DNA of 64,000 bases from an uncultured Anaerolineae bacterium (GCA_903838415.1 CAILYI010000037.1:1-64000); one strand, 5' to 3'. Shown: positions 30,874 to 39,046, numbered from the stretch's first letter. Numbers and translations: made by a program. Notes: generated by a model not told the origin, from the sequence alone.

Positions 30874-31956
30874 CTACACAATCGCTAAACCGGTGAAAGT
30901 GGCAAAACCTCGTCCATTGCGCATCCACATTTCGACAGGATGGTCGCGGATATAGCCATGCCCACCCAAAATCTGCACGGCCCGGTCGGTCACCATCATC
31001 GCCATATCCACGGCAGAGGTCGCGGCGAGATAAGCTTCACTGGCGGCGTCTTCTTTCCTAGCATCGAGCTTCCAGGCTGCTTCCCAGGTCAACAAACGGG
31101 TCGCTTCAATTTCCATCGCCATCTCGGCCAACATAAAGGCGATCGCTTGTTTTTGGGCAATTTTCACCCCAAAGGCGTCACGTTCCTTGGCATAATCGCG
31201 CGCATATTCAAGCGCAGCTTTTGAAACACCCACCGCCAGGGCGGCATTGGTCACGCGCATCGCGGCCAGAACCGGCGTAAAGTCACCGGCCAATAAATTG
31301 GATTTGGAGACTCGCACACCCTTCAAGCTGACCTGGTACAACGGGAGCGCGTTCAGGCTCATCAGTTTTATCCGCTCAGAAACGGACAACCCGTCAGCGC
31401 TTGTCTGGACGATGAAGCCTTTGGTTACGCCGTCGAGGGACGCATAAACCACCAGCGCCTCCGCCTCAGCCGCAAACGGGACATAGGTTTTGACTCCATC
31501 CAGAACATAGTCCTCGCCGTCAGCTTTGGCGACCGTCCTGAGTTCATTCGGATCGAAATCGAAGTTAGGTTCGATCAACGCGGCCGTGTAAGGGTGCCAA
31601 TCCGCCTCGATGACCGGGGGAATAAATTCCGTTTTCTGCTCTTCGCTCCCGGCCAGCAGAATTGGCAAAACGAACAAGCCGGGCGACATCACCGCCAGCG
31701 CGCCTGAAAGATCACCCCAGGCCAATTCTTCGGCAGCGAGAACACCAGTGACGGCCGAGCGCTCTCCAAAACCGCCATAAGCCTCGGGCGTGGAAGCCTG
31801 CAAGACGCCCAGTTCCCAACCTTTTCCGATCAATTTCTGAGGGAGTTTTTTCTCTTCCTCAGCATCGTGAGCCGCCGGGCGCAGGTCGCTTTTGGAGTAA
31901 CGCGCCACGGCGTCGATCAACATCTTTTGTTCATCTGTTGGGGTAAATCCGTACAT
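30874..31956 (-). CDS. Acyl-CoA dehydrogenase-like protein lacking the catalytic glutamate
   Basis: This 360-residue protein has the three-domain acyl-CoA dehydrogenase fold, with the N-terminal helical domain, the middle beta-domain (T-A-A-L-I-E-P-N-F) and a C-terminal helical domain with Q-I-L-G-G-H-G-Y-I. It ends abruptly after the segment that should read I-F/Y-E-G-T: here it is F-T355-G-L-A-I-V. The catalytic Glu is thus a Thr and the final helix is missing. The loss argues for a structural or substrate-binding partner of the neighbouring dehydrogenase rather than an independent enzyme; low activity with a different base is possible. AAGGAGG precedes the ATG. Confidence 0.87.
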   Translation of the reverse strand: MYGFTPTDEQKMLIDAVARYSKSDLRPAAHDAEEEKKLPQKLIGKGWELGVLQASTPEAYGGFGERSAVTGVLAAEELAWGDLSGALAVMSPGLFVLPILLAGSEEQKTEFIPPVIEADWHPYTAALIEPNFDFDPNELRTVAKADGEDYVLDGVKTYVPFAAEAEALVVYASLDGVTKGFIVQTSADGLSVSERIKLMSLNALPLYQVSLKGVRVSKSNLLAGDFTPVLAAMRVTNAALAVGVSKAALEYARDYAKERDAFGVKIAQKQAIAFMLAEMAMEIEATRLLTWEAAWKLDARKEDAASEAYLAATSAVDMAMMVTDRAVQILGGHGYIRDHPVEMWMRNGRGFATFTGLAIV

Positions 31957-31973
31957 AATCTGCCTCCTCCTTG

Positions 31974-32534
31974 TTACTTGCCAAGACCGTTCAAAAACAT
32001 GGTTGCAAAATGATCAGCAATTTCATCGATCGACATTTTTCCGTCTTTTCGATACCAGGTGATGGTCCAGTTCATGACTCCCATCAAACCGCGCGTCGTC
32101 ATCGGGATGTCAGAACATTCAAAAACGCCTGAAGCCACGCCTTCACGAATCAAATCCCGCCACATATTCTCAAACCGGTCGCGGCTTGGATAATGGCGGG
32201 ATTGGTAGTCAGGATCGAGCGAACGATGCTCCATAATCAACACGGAAACCAGATCGCCCTGCTCGCTCAGAGTTTTCAGATATGAACGCATCGCCAGGCG
32301 CAGCTTGACATCGGCGGGCACATTCTGTTCCATGACCTGGGCCATACGCTCCGCGACCATCTCCAACGCTCGATCAAGGAGTTCAAGCAAAATATCCTGC
32401 TTGCTCGAAAAATGATGATAGAGACTGGCTTTCTGAAGTTGAACAGCCTCGGCAATATCAGCCATTGAGGCCCCGTGAAAGCCTTTCTGACGAATTACTT
32501 GCGCAGCGGATTCTAAAATGGCTTCTCTGCTCAT
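31974..32534 (-). CDS. TetR family regulator of the fatty-acid oxidation operon
   Basis: The 186-residue repressor has an N-terminal helix-turn-helix (about residues 5-45, with G-F-H-G-A-S-M-A-D-I-A and Y-H-H-F-S-S-K-Q-D-I-L). A ligand-binding domain follows, including a W-Y-R-K-D-G-K-M stretch of the TetR_C33/YfiR-like type. It is the first gene of the seven-gene minus-strand unit, 17 bases before the first dehydrogenase gene, so it is autoregulated with the whole operon. A palindromic operator overlaps its transcription start. The effector is probably an acyl-CoA, by analogy with FadR-type TetR regulators in Bacillus and Thermus. AGGGAG precedes the ATG. Confidence 0.88.
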   Translation of the reverse strand: MSREAILESAAQVIRQKGFHGASMADIAEAVQLQKASLYHHFSSKQDILLELLDRALEMVAERMAQVMEQNVPADVKLRLAMRSYLKTLSEQGDLVSVLIMEHRSLDPDYQSRHYPSRDRFENMWRDLIREGVASGVFECSDIPMTTRGLMGVMNWTITWYRKDGKMSIDEIADHFATMFLNGLGK

Positions 32535-32542
32535 AAAATCTC

Positions 32543-32562
32543 CCTACCGAACGGTCGGTAGG
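32543..32562. promoter_or_regulatory. TetR operator
   Basis: CCTACCGA-ACGG-TCGGTAGG has 8-bp perfect half-sites. It lies between the -10 box and the start codon of the TetR gene, covering the expected transcription start near 32559. The ACCGA/TCGGT core resembles sites of acyl-CoA-responsive TetR repressors. Confidence 0.8.
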
Positions 32563-32565
32563 ATA

Positions 32566-32594
32566 ATAATAGCAGAGAGCCGAATGAGAGTCAA
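32566..32594 (-). promoter_or_regulatory. Promoter of the fatty-acid oxidation operon
   Basis: On the minus strand, TTGACT (32589-32594, 5 of 6) and TATTAT (32566-32571, 5 of 6) are separated by 17 bp. The operator lies immediately downstream. Confidence 0.82.
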
Positions 32595-32639
32595 GAGGTG
32601 AAATTTGCCCGGCGGCGTATTCCTTAATTCGCTTTATGC

Positions 32640-32645
32640 TATAAT
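32640..32645 (+). promoter_or_regulatory. -10 box of a predicted leaderless transcript
   Basis: A perfect TATAAT is followed after 6 bases by the ATG at 32652, with no Shine-Dalgarno sequence. No good -35 box is visible at 17 bp. Confidence 0.55.
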
Positions 32646-32651
32646 GAAAAT

Positions 32652-33095
32652 ATGCCAGAGACCTCCCAGACACCCATCCAACTCCCCACTTCGCAGGATG
32701 TGGATAAGGAAACTGCACGCCGCAATCGGCAGTTGACTCTCGCCATCACGCTTGCGTCCATCGTTTTTATTGCGCTGACAGTCCTTGCAATTTACGGTCT
32801 GACACGCAATGCCGACACCACTCAAAACATCCGCGATATCTTTATCATCTTTATGGCGCTTGAATCGCTGATCATTGGCGCCGCCCTGGTGGTACTCATC
32901 ATCCAGATCGCCAGCTTGATTAATCTGCTCAACAATGAGATTAAGCCCATCCTCGATGCGACTAACGAAACCATCGCAACGCTGCGCGGCACAACCGAAT
33001 TTCTGAGTGAAAATATGGTTGAACCTGTTTTGAAACTGAATAGCTATCTTGCCGGTCTGCAGAAAATGCTTGAGCTGATCGGCCTGAAGAAGTAA
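32652..33095 (+). CDS. Small membrane protein with two transmembrane helices
   Basis: The 147-residue protein has a Thr/Pro/Gln-rich N-terminus, two membrane helices (about 28-50 and 63-88) and a C-terminal cytoplasmic helix region of about 55 residues. That region, with the E-I-K-P-I-L-D-A-T-N-E-T pattern, resembles DUF948-type proteins. It is followed 46 bases later by a YtxH-like gene; DUF948 and YtxH proteins are often neighbours, and in Bacillus both are stress-associated. Function is not known. It diverges from the TetR gene, so its expression could be affected by occupancy of the shared intergenic region. Confidence 0.7.
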   Translation: MPETSQTPIQLPTSQDVDKETARRNRQLTLAITLASIVFIALTVLAIYGLTRNADTTQNIRDIFIIFMALESLIIGAALVVLIIQIASLINLLNNEIKPILDATNETIATLRGTTEFLSENMVEPVLKLNSYLAGLQKMLELIGLKK

Positions 33096-33141
33096 TAATT
33101 TCTATATTGAGCTAAGCCAACAAACGAAAGGAGAGTTTCCC

Positions 33142-33513
33142 ATGTCTGACCGTGATGAATTCGGCGCTTTTCTCGTAGGTTTTATTGTAGGTGGTTTGGC
33201 CGGGGCTGTCACAGCCCTGCTGCTGGCCCCTCAATCCGGCGAAGAAACCCGCGCCGTAATCAAAGAACGTTCCATCGAATTACGTGACAAAGCCTCCGCC
33301 GAGGCTGAAGATGCCTGGAAACGCGCAGAATCTGCCGCTCTCGAAGCCCGCGATAAAGCCGAAGAGTTGACCAAGCAGGCGCTCGCCCAGAGTGAAGAAA
33401 TCACCCTGAAAGCTCGCGAACGCGGTAAAGAATTGGTCGAAACGACCAAGGAAACCGTTAAAAAAGCGACACGCCGCGGCAAGCTGACCGAAATCGAAGC
33501 TCCAGCCGAATAA
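33142..33513 (+). CDS. YtxH-like general-stress membrane protein
   Basis: The 123-residue protein has one N-terminal glycine-rich membrane helix (about 8-29) ending in the L-L-L-A-P-Q-S-G-E-E-T-R motif that defines YtxH. A highly charged helical tail follows, rich in Ala, Glu and Lys and with heptad-like repeats (coiled coil, about 35-110). Members are small envelope proteins induced by stress in Bacillus; their molecular role is unclear. AAAGGAGAG precedes the ATG. A terminator follows. Confidence 0.85.
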   Translation: MSDRDEFGAFLVGFIVGGLAGAVTALLLAPQSGEETRAVIKERSIELRDKASAEAEDAWKRAESAALEARDKAEELTKQALAQSEEITLKARERGKELVETTKETVKKATRRGKLTEIEAPAE

Positions 33514-33530
33514 CAAAAAAATGAACTGAC

Positions 33531-33574
33531 ACAAGGGTTTGACTGAAGTTTCGGCCAAACCCTTGTTTTGTTTT
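33531..33574 (+). terminator. Rho-independent terminator
   Basis: An 11-bp perfect stem (ACAAGGGTTTG at 33531-33541, complement at 33556-33566) is followed by TTTGTTTT. It ends only a few bases before the next start codon, so the methyltransferase gene would depend on read-through. Confidence 0.85.
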
Positions 33575-33577
33575 CCC

Positions 33578-34216
33578 ATGCGCAAACTGCTACGGTTATT
33601 ATTCCACCACTTTTATCACCGCTTTGCCTGGACGTATGATTTTGTCGCGGCATTTGTTTCTGTTGGACGCTGGAAAGATTGGATCCTGACCGCCCTGCCC
33701 CACATCCGTGGAACGCGAATCCTGGAAATTGGTTTTGGACCGGGACATTTGCAAGTGGAACTGAACCGGCAAGGTTTTCAGGCTTTGGGATTGGATGAAA
33801 GCCGGGAAATGGCCAGTCGCGCCCGAAAAAATCTGTTTCGCAATGGGTTCCCAAGCGCGTTAACGCGTGGATACGCCCAATCTCTTCCTTTTGCAGCCAA
33901 CTCAATCGATAGCGTGGTAGCCACTTTCCCAAGTGAATACATCATAGAGAGACGGACTTTGGCAGAAATCCACAGAATTCTCAAGCCCGGCGGACGGCTG
34001 ATCATTGTCCCAACCGCCTGGATTGGAGGCCGTTCGCTGGCTGACTTCGCGGCGAGGTGGCTTTTCCGTATTTCCGGTCAGGCCGCAGCGCTGACAGATA
34101 ACCTGACGAGCAGAATCGACTCCATTTTTTCCGAGTCAGGTTTCCTGGTAGAGATGTTCCGCGCGGAAGTCCGCCAGAGTACAGTATTACTCGTCATCGC
34201 GGAGAAGATAGCCTAA
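33578..34216 (+). CDS. Class I SAM-dependent methyltransferase
   Basis: The 212-residue protein has the class I methyltransferase fold: motif I is I-L-E-I-G-F-G-P-G-H-L (about residues 48-58), the acidic residue after strand 2 lies in G-L-D-E-S, and motif IV/post-I is around SVVATFPSEYI. The segment L-K-P-G-G-R-L-I-I-V-P is typical of UbiE/Methyltransf_11-type enzymes. The substrate cannot be told. The N-terminal 30 residues are hydrophobic and aromatic, perhaps a membrane-associated helix. The ATG at 33578 lacks a ribosome site and lies right behind a terminator; an upstream TTG at 33539 is less likely because it falls inside that hairpin. Confidence 0.78.
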   Translation: MRKLLRLLFHHFYHRFAWTYDFVAAFVSVGRWKDWILTALPHIRGTRILEIGFGPGHLQVELNRQGFQALGLDESREMASRARKNLFRNGFPSALTRGYAQSLPFAANSIDSVVATFPSEYIIERRTLAEIHRILKPGGRLIIVPTAWIGGRSLADFAARWLFRISGQAAALTDNLTSRIDSIFSESGFLVEMFRAEVRQSTVLLVIAEKIA

Positions 34217-34246
34217 TTTCAAATCAACCTTTCTCATCCTCTATGT

Positions 34247-34252
34247 TAGAAT
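34247..34252 (+). promoter_or_regulatory. -10 box of a predicted leaderless transcript
   Basis: TAGAAT is followed after 6 bases by the ATG at 34259, with no Shine-Dalgarno sequence. It would drive the phosphatase-channel-P-loop trio. Confidence 0.55.
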
Positions 34253-34258
34253 CAAATT

Positions 34259-34978
34259 ATGGAAATCCAGATAGCGGTTGCAAAGATCAATAAATATGCC
34301 GTTTCTGAAAGCGGCGACACACTGGAAATCGTGGAACGCCCCGGCGGTGGTCTTTCGGTGGTCCTGGCAGATGGACAGTCTTCGGGGCGAGGCGCAAAAG
34401 CCGTTTCAATGATGGTCGTGCGCCGGGTGATTGGCCTGCTGGCCGAAGGCGTGCGAGATGGCGCAGCAGCGCGGGCAGCTTCGGATTATTTATATTCCGA
34501 ACGCAATGGAAAAGTTTCGAGCACATTAAATGTCGTCTCGGTGGATTTGGCGAGCGAAACGGTGGTTCTGGCGCGCAACAATGAAGCGCCGATGTTCATT
34601 GCCCGCGGTGAAAGCATCGAATGTATTGACGAAACCAGTACATCGATTGGTACGGCGCGAAATATCAAGCCGCTGATTACCGAATTTCCGATCCAGCGTG
34701 GACTGACGATTGTGGTTTATACCGACGGGTTGGTGCATGCCGGGGAACGGCGCGGCACTCCGATGGATGTGGGAATTACCTTGCGAGGCCTGCTGGAGGA
34801 CAATAATCCATCGCCGCAAATAGTGGCGGATGCGCTCCTGGCGCAAGCCATGCACCTGGACGACAATCGACCGGCGGATGATATCAGCGTGGTGGTTTTG
34901 CGAGTGATGCCGCGGAATGGCGATGACGTGCGCCGTATGACAGTGCGCGTGCCCATTAACGTCAAGAATGGTTACTAA
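34259..34978 (+). CDS. SpoIIE-type PP2C-like phosphatase, catalytic domain only
   Basis: The 239-residue protein consists of a PPM/SpoIIE phosphatase domain without sensor domain. Metal-binding acidic residues appear in V-V-L-A-D-G-Q-S-S-G, in VVYTDGLVHAGERRG and in R-P-A-D-D-I-S-V-V-V-L. Relatives of this size dephosphorylate Ser/Thr residues of anti-sigma antagonists or other partner-switch proteins. No anti-sigma gene is nearby; instead the gene overlaps an RCK channel-like gene by 11 bases, suggesting coupled function in ion or envelope stress. This link is inferred from gene order only. Confidence 0.85.
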   Translation: MEIQIAVAKINKYAVSESGDTLEIVERPGGGLSVVLADGQSSGRGAKAVSMMVVRRVIGLLAEGVRDGAAARAASDYLYSERNGKVSSTLNVVSVDLASETVVLARNNEAPMFIARGESIECIDETSTSIGTARNIKPLITEFPIQRGLTIVVYTDGLVHAGERRGTPMDVGITLRGLLEDNNPSPQIVADALLAQAMHLDDNRPADDISVVVLRVMPRNGDDVRRMTVRVPINVKNGY

Positions 34979-36026
34979 GCGCAAACGTCATTTCTCAGAT
35001 TTTATTCCCCGCAACTGGAGAGCCACCGGACGCGATCTTTTTTTGTTATTAAGCGAATTCCGCAGTCCGGTTCTGTTGTTTTCTTTGGCAATTTTGGGGT
35101 TTGGAACATTTTATTATTTTGCCGCGGCTGAATTTAAGGAGCCGGTTGGAAGTTGGGTGGAGTCCGTTTACTTGATGCTGACTCTCACGTTCTTGCAGCC
35201 CAGCGGGGACTTTCCAACACATCCATTGTTACAGTTCTTTTTCTTCTTTATGCCCGTGATTGGCGTGGGAACATTGGCCCAGGGATTGGCGGATTTTGGG
35301 ATTTTAATTTTCAACCGGCGCGCACGCGGTAAGGAGTGGGAAATGGCAGTTGCTTCAACTTTTAATAATCACACCATTCTGGTCGGCCTGGGACATTTAG
35401 GTTTTCGCGTGGTCAGTAAACTTTTTGAAATGGGTGAAAGCGTCGTTGCCATTGAGCTCAATCCCAGCGCAAATTTATTCACATCCGCGCAGAAAATGGG
35501 GATCCCGGTCATTCAAGATGATGCCACCCATCTGTCAGCGTTGGATGGGGCTGGAGTTTCAAGGGCGAAAACCATCATCCTGTGCATGCAAAACGACTCG
35601 GTCAATTTGCAGGTCGCGCTCAAAGCCCGCAGCATTAATCCGGATATTCAGGTTGTCATTCGCATTTTTGACGAAGATTTTGCGCGCTCGCTTCACGATC
35701 AATTTGGATTTACCGCGCTGAGCGCCACCGAAATGGCCGCACCCGTTTTTGCCGCCGCGGCAGCCGGAGTGGATGTGACCAACCCGATCTCCGTGGAAGG
35801 CAAGCAATTAAGTCTGGCTCGTCTGACAATTCAAAAAGGCTCCACTCTGGCGGGCAGAACCGTGGGATTTGTGGAAGATAATTACCATTTGAATATTGTT
35901 TTCGTACGCTTTGACCACCGGTCTGAAATGCATCCCACCGACAGCCGCATCCTGGCCATTGGAGACATAATCGCAGTCTTGGGGGGGCCTGAACAACTCA
36001 GCCACTTACTCCACGACAATGAATAA
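34968..36026 (+). CDS. RCK (TrkA-N/TrkA-C) two-helix channel-like protein with non-canonical pore
   Basis: The 352-residue protein has the layout of MthK-type potassium channels: a membrane helix (about 34-52), a pore-loop region (about 62-84), a second helix (about 86-112), a TrkA-N Rossmann domain and a TrkA-C domain. The Rossmann domain (about 133-250) has ILVGLGHLGFRV and the acidic residue in V-V-A-I-E-L; TrkA-C lies at about 262-350. The pore loop does not contain TxGYGD: residues 74-81 read T-F-L-Q-P-S-G-D. Ion selectivity is therefore unknown, and potassium channel activity should not be assumed. Its start overlaps the phosphatase gene, and its end overlaps the next gene by 8 bases. 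Confidence 0.82.
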   Translation: MVTKRKRHFSDFIPRNWRATGRDLFLLLSEFRSPVLLFSLAILGFGTFYYFAAAEFKEPVGSWVESVYLMLTLTFLQPSGDFPTHPLLQFFFFFMPVIGVGTLAQGLADFGILIFNRRARGKEWEMAVASTFNNHTILVGLGHLGFRVVSKLFEMGESVVAIELNPSANLFTSAQKMGIPVIQDDATHLSALDGAGVSRAKTIILCMQNDSVNLQVALKARSINPDIQVVIRIFDEDFARSLHDQFGFTALSATEMAAPVFAAAAAGVDVTNPISVEGKQLSLARLTIQKGSTLAGRTVGFVEDNYHLNIVFVRFDHRSEMHPTDSRILAIGDIIAVLGGPEQLSHLLHDNE

Positions 36027-36420
36027 CACATCCGAAAAGCCTCCCAGTCAAAACCAATCCGTCATCGGCATTGTTGGTGTATGCGCAGCAGGGAAATCCA
36101 CGCTGATTAAGGGGCTGAAGGAGCACGGAATCCATCCCCGGCATATTGCGCAGGAACATTCCTACGTCAAGGATATGTGGAAAAGAATAACAAACCCGGA
36201 TGTGTTGATCTTTTTAGACGCATCTTTCCTTGTAACGCGCGATCGCCGTCAAATTGACTGGACCGAAGCCGATTGGGCGGAGCAGCAGCGACGGCTCATC
36301 CACGCCCGAGAACATGCCGATTTTTACATCAACACCGATGATCTGACCGTTGAACAAGTGCTGGAAAGAGTAATCGATTTCATCAAACAAGGCAGTGACG
36401 GCGAGCACGCACCTGAGTAA
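36019..36420 (+). CDS. Small P-loop NTPase/kinase-like protein
   Basis: The 133-residue protein has a Walker A motif G-V-C-A-A-G-K-S-T (about residues 20-28) near its N-terminus. An N-P-D-V-L-I-F-L-D-A-S segment may serve as Walker B, and a basic Arg/Gln-rich helical region follows (about 72-95). Size and layout recall small nucleoside or shikimate kinase-like folds, but no substrate motif is evident. It overlaps the channel gene by 8 bases and ends the trio. It could be a nucleotide-dependent partner of the phosphatase or the channel; this is speculation. Confidence 0.7.
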   Translation: MNNTSEKPPSQNQSVIGIVGVCAAGKSTLIKGLKEHGIHPRHIAQEHSYVKDMWKRITNPDVLIFLDASFLVTRDRRQIDWTEADWAEQQRRLIHAREHADFYINTDDLTVEQVLERVIDFIKQGSDGEHAPE

Positions 36421-36537
36421 TTAAACGATTTGTCCGCGGGGCAACTTGCCCCATGAAACCCTACAAAATAGCGGTATAATCGTTCCTTGCCATCTAGCCA
36501 GCCATTGGGTGGTATTTTTATGAATGGAGAACGATAC

Positions 36538-37899
36538 ATGAATCGTCGCCCCTACACAACACTGATCGTTGTGCTCCTGTTGATCGCTTTCGCATTATGG
36601 ATCAATTTGAGCAAAACCATCACCATCACCAATCCGTTTAACTCGCAATCCCTGTTTACCCGCAACGTGGAGACCCGCTTGGGCCTTGACTTGCGCGGTG
36701 GTCTGCAGGCACTTTTGGAAGTTCCAGAAGGTGTGACAGTCACAGCGTCAGACCTGGAAACCGCCAAAACCATCCTTGAAAGCCGCGTAAATGCACTGGG
36801 CGTGAGCGAAGTCAACATGCAAGTCGCTCCCCCCCGCCGCATCGTGGCCGAATTCCCCGGAATTAACAACCCGGAAGAAGTGGTCGCATCTGTCAAACAG
36901 ACCGGCTTGCTGGAATTTGTTGATTTTGGCGCTTCCCCCCTGGCAGACGGAACGGTCATCAAGACCGACTCTGGCAATGCAGGGAGTGCCACTCCGGCAA
37001 CCGATACCACCACAGCACCGGCGGATCGCGTCTACCACACGGTAATGACCGGAACTGCCCTGCAAACTGTCAACGTACAGCCAGGTCAGACCGGCGGCTA
37101 TGAGATTGCGTTTTCGTTAACATCTGACAGTTCCAAGGTTTTCAGCGACTACACACGCGATAATGTCAACAAATTCCTGGCCATTGTGCTCGACAAGAAA
37201 GTTATTTCGGCGCCGCGCATCAACAGCCAAATCAGCGACGGTTCTGGCATAATCACTGGCAGCTACACCCAGGAAAGCGCCAACAGCTTCGCTGTGCAGT
37301 TGCGCTACGGCTCCCTGCCCGTTCCGGTTCAGGTAGCCGAAAGCCGCACCGTCGGCCCGACACTCGGCGCAGAATCTGTGCGCAAGAGCGTGCTGGCTGG
37401 CGCCATCGGCTTGGGCGTTGTCATCCTGTTCATGCTGCTGTACTATCGCCTGCCCGGCTTCGTTGCTGACCTGGCGCTGGTTACTTACGCGCTGCTCTCG
37501 CTGGCCCTGTTCAAATTGATCCCCGTTGTGCTGACTCTTCCAGGCATCGCCGGTTTCATATTGAGTATAGGTATGGCAGTGGATGCAAACATCTTGATTT
37601 TTGAGCGTTTGAAGGAAGAATTGCGTTCGGGCAAAACCTTGCGCCAGGCAATCGACCTTGGATGGCAGCGGGCATGGCCATCAATCCGCGACTCAAACTC
37701 ATCGACGTTGATTACCTGTGCCATCTTGTACATTTTTGGCAATACGTTTGGCGCCAGTATGGTCAAGGGCTTCTCCGTGACACTGGCCCTGGGTGTAATC
37801 GTCAGCTTGTTTACGGCGATCATCGTGACCCGCACCTACCTGCATACGTTGATGGACAATATTAAAACTGTCGATCACCCACGCTGGTTTGGGCTGTAG
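36538..37899 (+). CDS. secD: Protein translocase subunit SecD
   Basis: The 453-residue membrane protein has an N-terminal helix (about 9-27) and a large periplasm-facing domain. The domain has GLDLRGGLQALLEV near residue 50 and a V-N-A-L-G-V-S-E-V repeat-type motif. Five C-terminal helices (about 280-445) include V-D-A-N-I-L-I-F-E-R and the R-D-S-N-S-S-T-L-I block. It uses proton motive force with SecF to complete protein export. The ATG at 36538 has TGGAG upstream; ATGs at 36520 and 36487 are less likely. A TATAAT box lies at 36475-36480. The length is short but normal for Gram-positive-like SecD. secF follows 9 bases later. Confidence 0.93.
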   Translation: MNRRPYTTLIVVLLLIAFALWINLSKTITITNPFNSQSLFTRNVETRLGLDLRGGLQALLEVPEGVTVTASDLETAKTILESRVNALGVSEVNMQVAPPRRIVAEFPGINNPEEVVASVKQTGLLEFVDFGASPLADGTVIKTDSGNAGSATPATDTTTAPADRVYHTVMTGTALQTVNVQPGQTGGYEIAFSLTSDSSKVFSDYTRDNVNKFLAIVLDKKVISAPRINSQISDGSGIITGSYTQESANSFAVQLRYGSLPVPVQVAESRTVGPTLGAESVRKSVLAGAIGLGVVILFMLLYYRLPGFVADLALVTYALLSLALFKLIPVVLTLPGIAGFILSIGMAVDANILIFERLKEELRSGKTLRQAIDLGWQRAWPSIRDSNSSTLITCAILYIFGNTFGASMVKGFSVTLALGVIVSLFTAIIVTRTYLHTLMDNIKTVDHPRWFGL

Positions 37900-37908
37900 G
37901 AGGCAAGC

Positions 37909-38871
37909 ATGAATATTATTAAGAACCGTTACCTGTACTTTGCCATTTCACTGCTGGTCATCATCCCAGGCTTGATTTTCATGGGAATTCACTGGTCTCA
38001 GAATCCAGCCGAAGGCCCCCTGCCCCTCGGGATTGACTTTACCGGCGGCGCTCTGCTTGAAGCACAATTTGCATCGGGCGTTCAACCCTCAATCGAGGAT
38101 GTAAAAGCCATCTACAACGATTTCGCCACCGCTGAAATGCAAATCGGTGACCCGGTTGTACAACCACTTGGAACTGATGCCGTTTCGATCCGCTCCAAAG
38201 CCATGGACGATGCGACCAAGGGTTTGATCATTGCCGAGATGGAAAAGCGTTTTAGCACCAAGGTAACCCTGCTGAACTTCACCTCCGTCAGCCCCTCGGT
38301 TGGCGCGGAAGTGGCGCGGGCTGCCGCTGGCGCAGTTGGCATGGCTGCCCTGGCCATTCTGGCGTACATCTGGTTCGCATTCCGCAGCATTCAGCATGCC
38401 TTCCGCTATGGCACAGCCGCAGTGGTTGCGATGCTGCACGATGTGCTGGTTGTAGTTGGCGTGGAAGCTATTTTGGGTGTTACGCTCGGCTGGCAAGCAG
38501 ATTCGTTATTTTTGACAGCCCTGTTGACAGTCATCGGCTTCTCAGTGCACGATACGATCGTTGTGTTTGACCGCATTCGCGAGAATCTGGGCATCTACCG
38601 CCGCGTGGATTTCGAATCACTTGTCAACCACTCGGTGGTTCAGACGCTTGACCGCTCCATCAACACGCAGTTGACCGTTATGTTCACGCTGTTTGCACTG
38701 GCGCTGTTCGGCGGCGAAAGCATCCGTCACTTTGTGATCATCCTGTTGGTCGGTGTGTTCAGCGGAACGTATTCGTCAATTTTCAACGCTTCGCCGATCC
38801 TGGTTGTGTGGGAAAACCGCGAGTGGAATACCTGGTTCAAACGCGGCAATAAGACCGAAGCGGCTGCCTAA
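37909..38871 (+). CDS. secF: Protein translocase subunit SecF
   Basis: The 320-residue protein has one N-terminal helix, a small external domain with L-G-I-D-F-T-G-G-A-L-L-E (about residues 42-53), and five C-terminal helices. These carry the S-V-H-D-T-I-V-V-F-D-R-I-R-E-N motif typical of SecF, followed by N-x-S-V-V-Q-T-L-D-R-S-I-N-T. AGGAGG precedes the ATG. It acts with SecD in the cytoplasmic membrane. A terminator follows. Confidence 0.95.
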   Translation: MNIIKNRYLYFAISLLVIIPGLIFMGIHWSQNPAEGPLPLGIDFTGGALLEAQFASGVQPSIEDVKAIYNDFATAEMQIGDPVVQPLGTDAVSIRSKAMDDATKGLIIAEMEKRFSTKVTLLNFTSVSPSVGAEVARAAAGAVGMAALAILAYIWFAFRSIQHAFRYGTAAVVAMLHDVLVVVGVEAILGVTLGWQADSLFLTALLTVIGFSVHDTIVVFDRIRENLGIYRRVDFESLVNHSVVQTLDRSINTQLTVMFTLFALALFGGESIRHFVIILLVGVFSGTYSSIFNASPILVVWENREWNTWFKRGNKTEAAA

Positions 38872-38894
38872 GCCTGTATACGGTATCTAGTTCA

Positions 38895-38932
38895 AAAAAG
38901 AGAGAGCGCCACTGATGGCGCGCTCTCTTTTT
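38895..38932 (+). terminator. Rho-independent terminator of secDF
   Basis: A 16-bp stem with one mismatch (38895-38910 with 38917-38932) has A and T runs at its ends. Confidence 0.88.
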
Positions 38933-39019
38933 CATACGGAATTACAGCGAGGCGTACGGGAAATTGGCTGGATAAGTGGAGTTTCCGTCAGCGTGGAAAG
39001 ATCCAATCGCCTTAAAACG

Positions 39020-39043
39020 AAACCGCCCAATGTTGGGCGGTTT
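39020..39043 (-). terminator. Terminator of the tRNA-Gln transcript
   Basis: An 11-bp perfect stem (AACCGCCCAA core) with a two-base centre lies directly after the tRNA 3' end on the minus strand, followed by TCGTTTT. Confidence 0.75.
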
Positions 39044-39046
39044 GTT

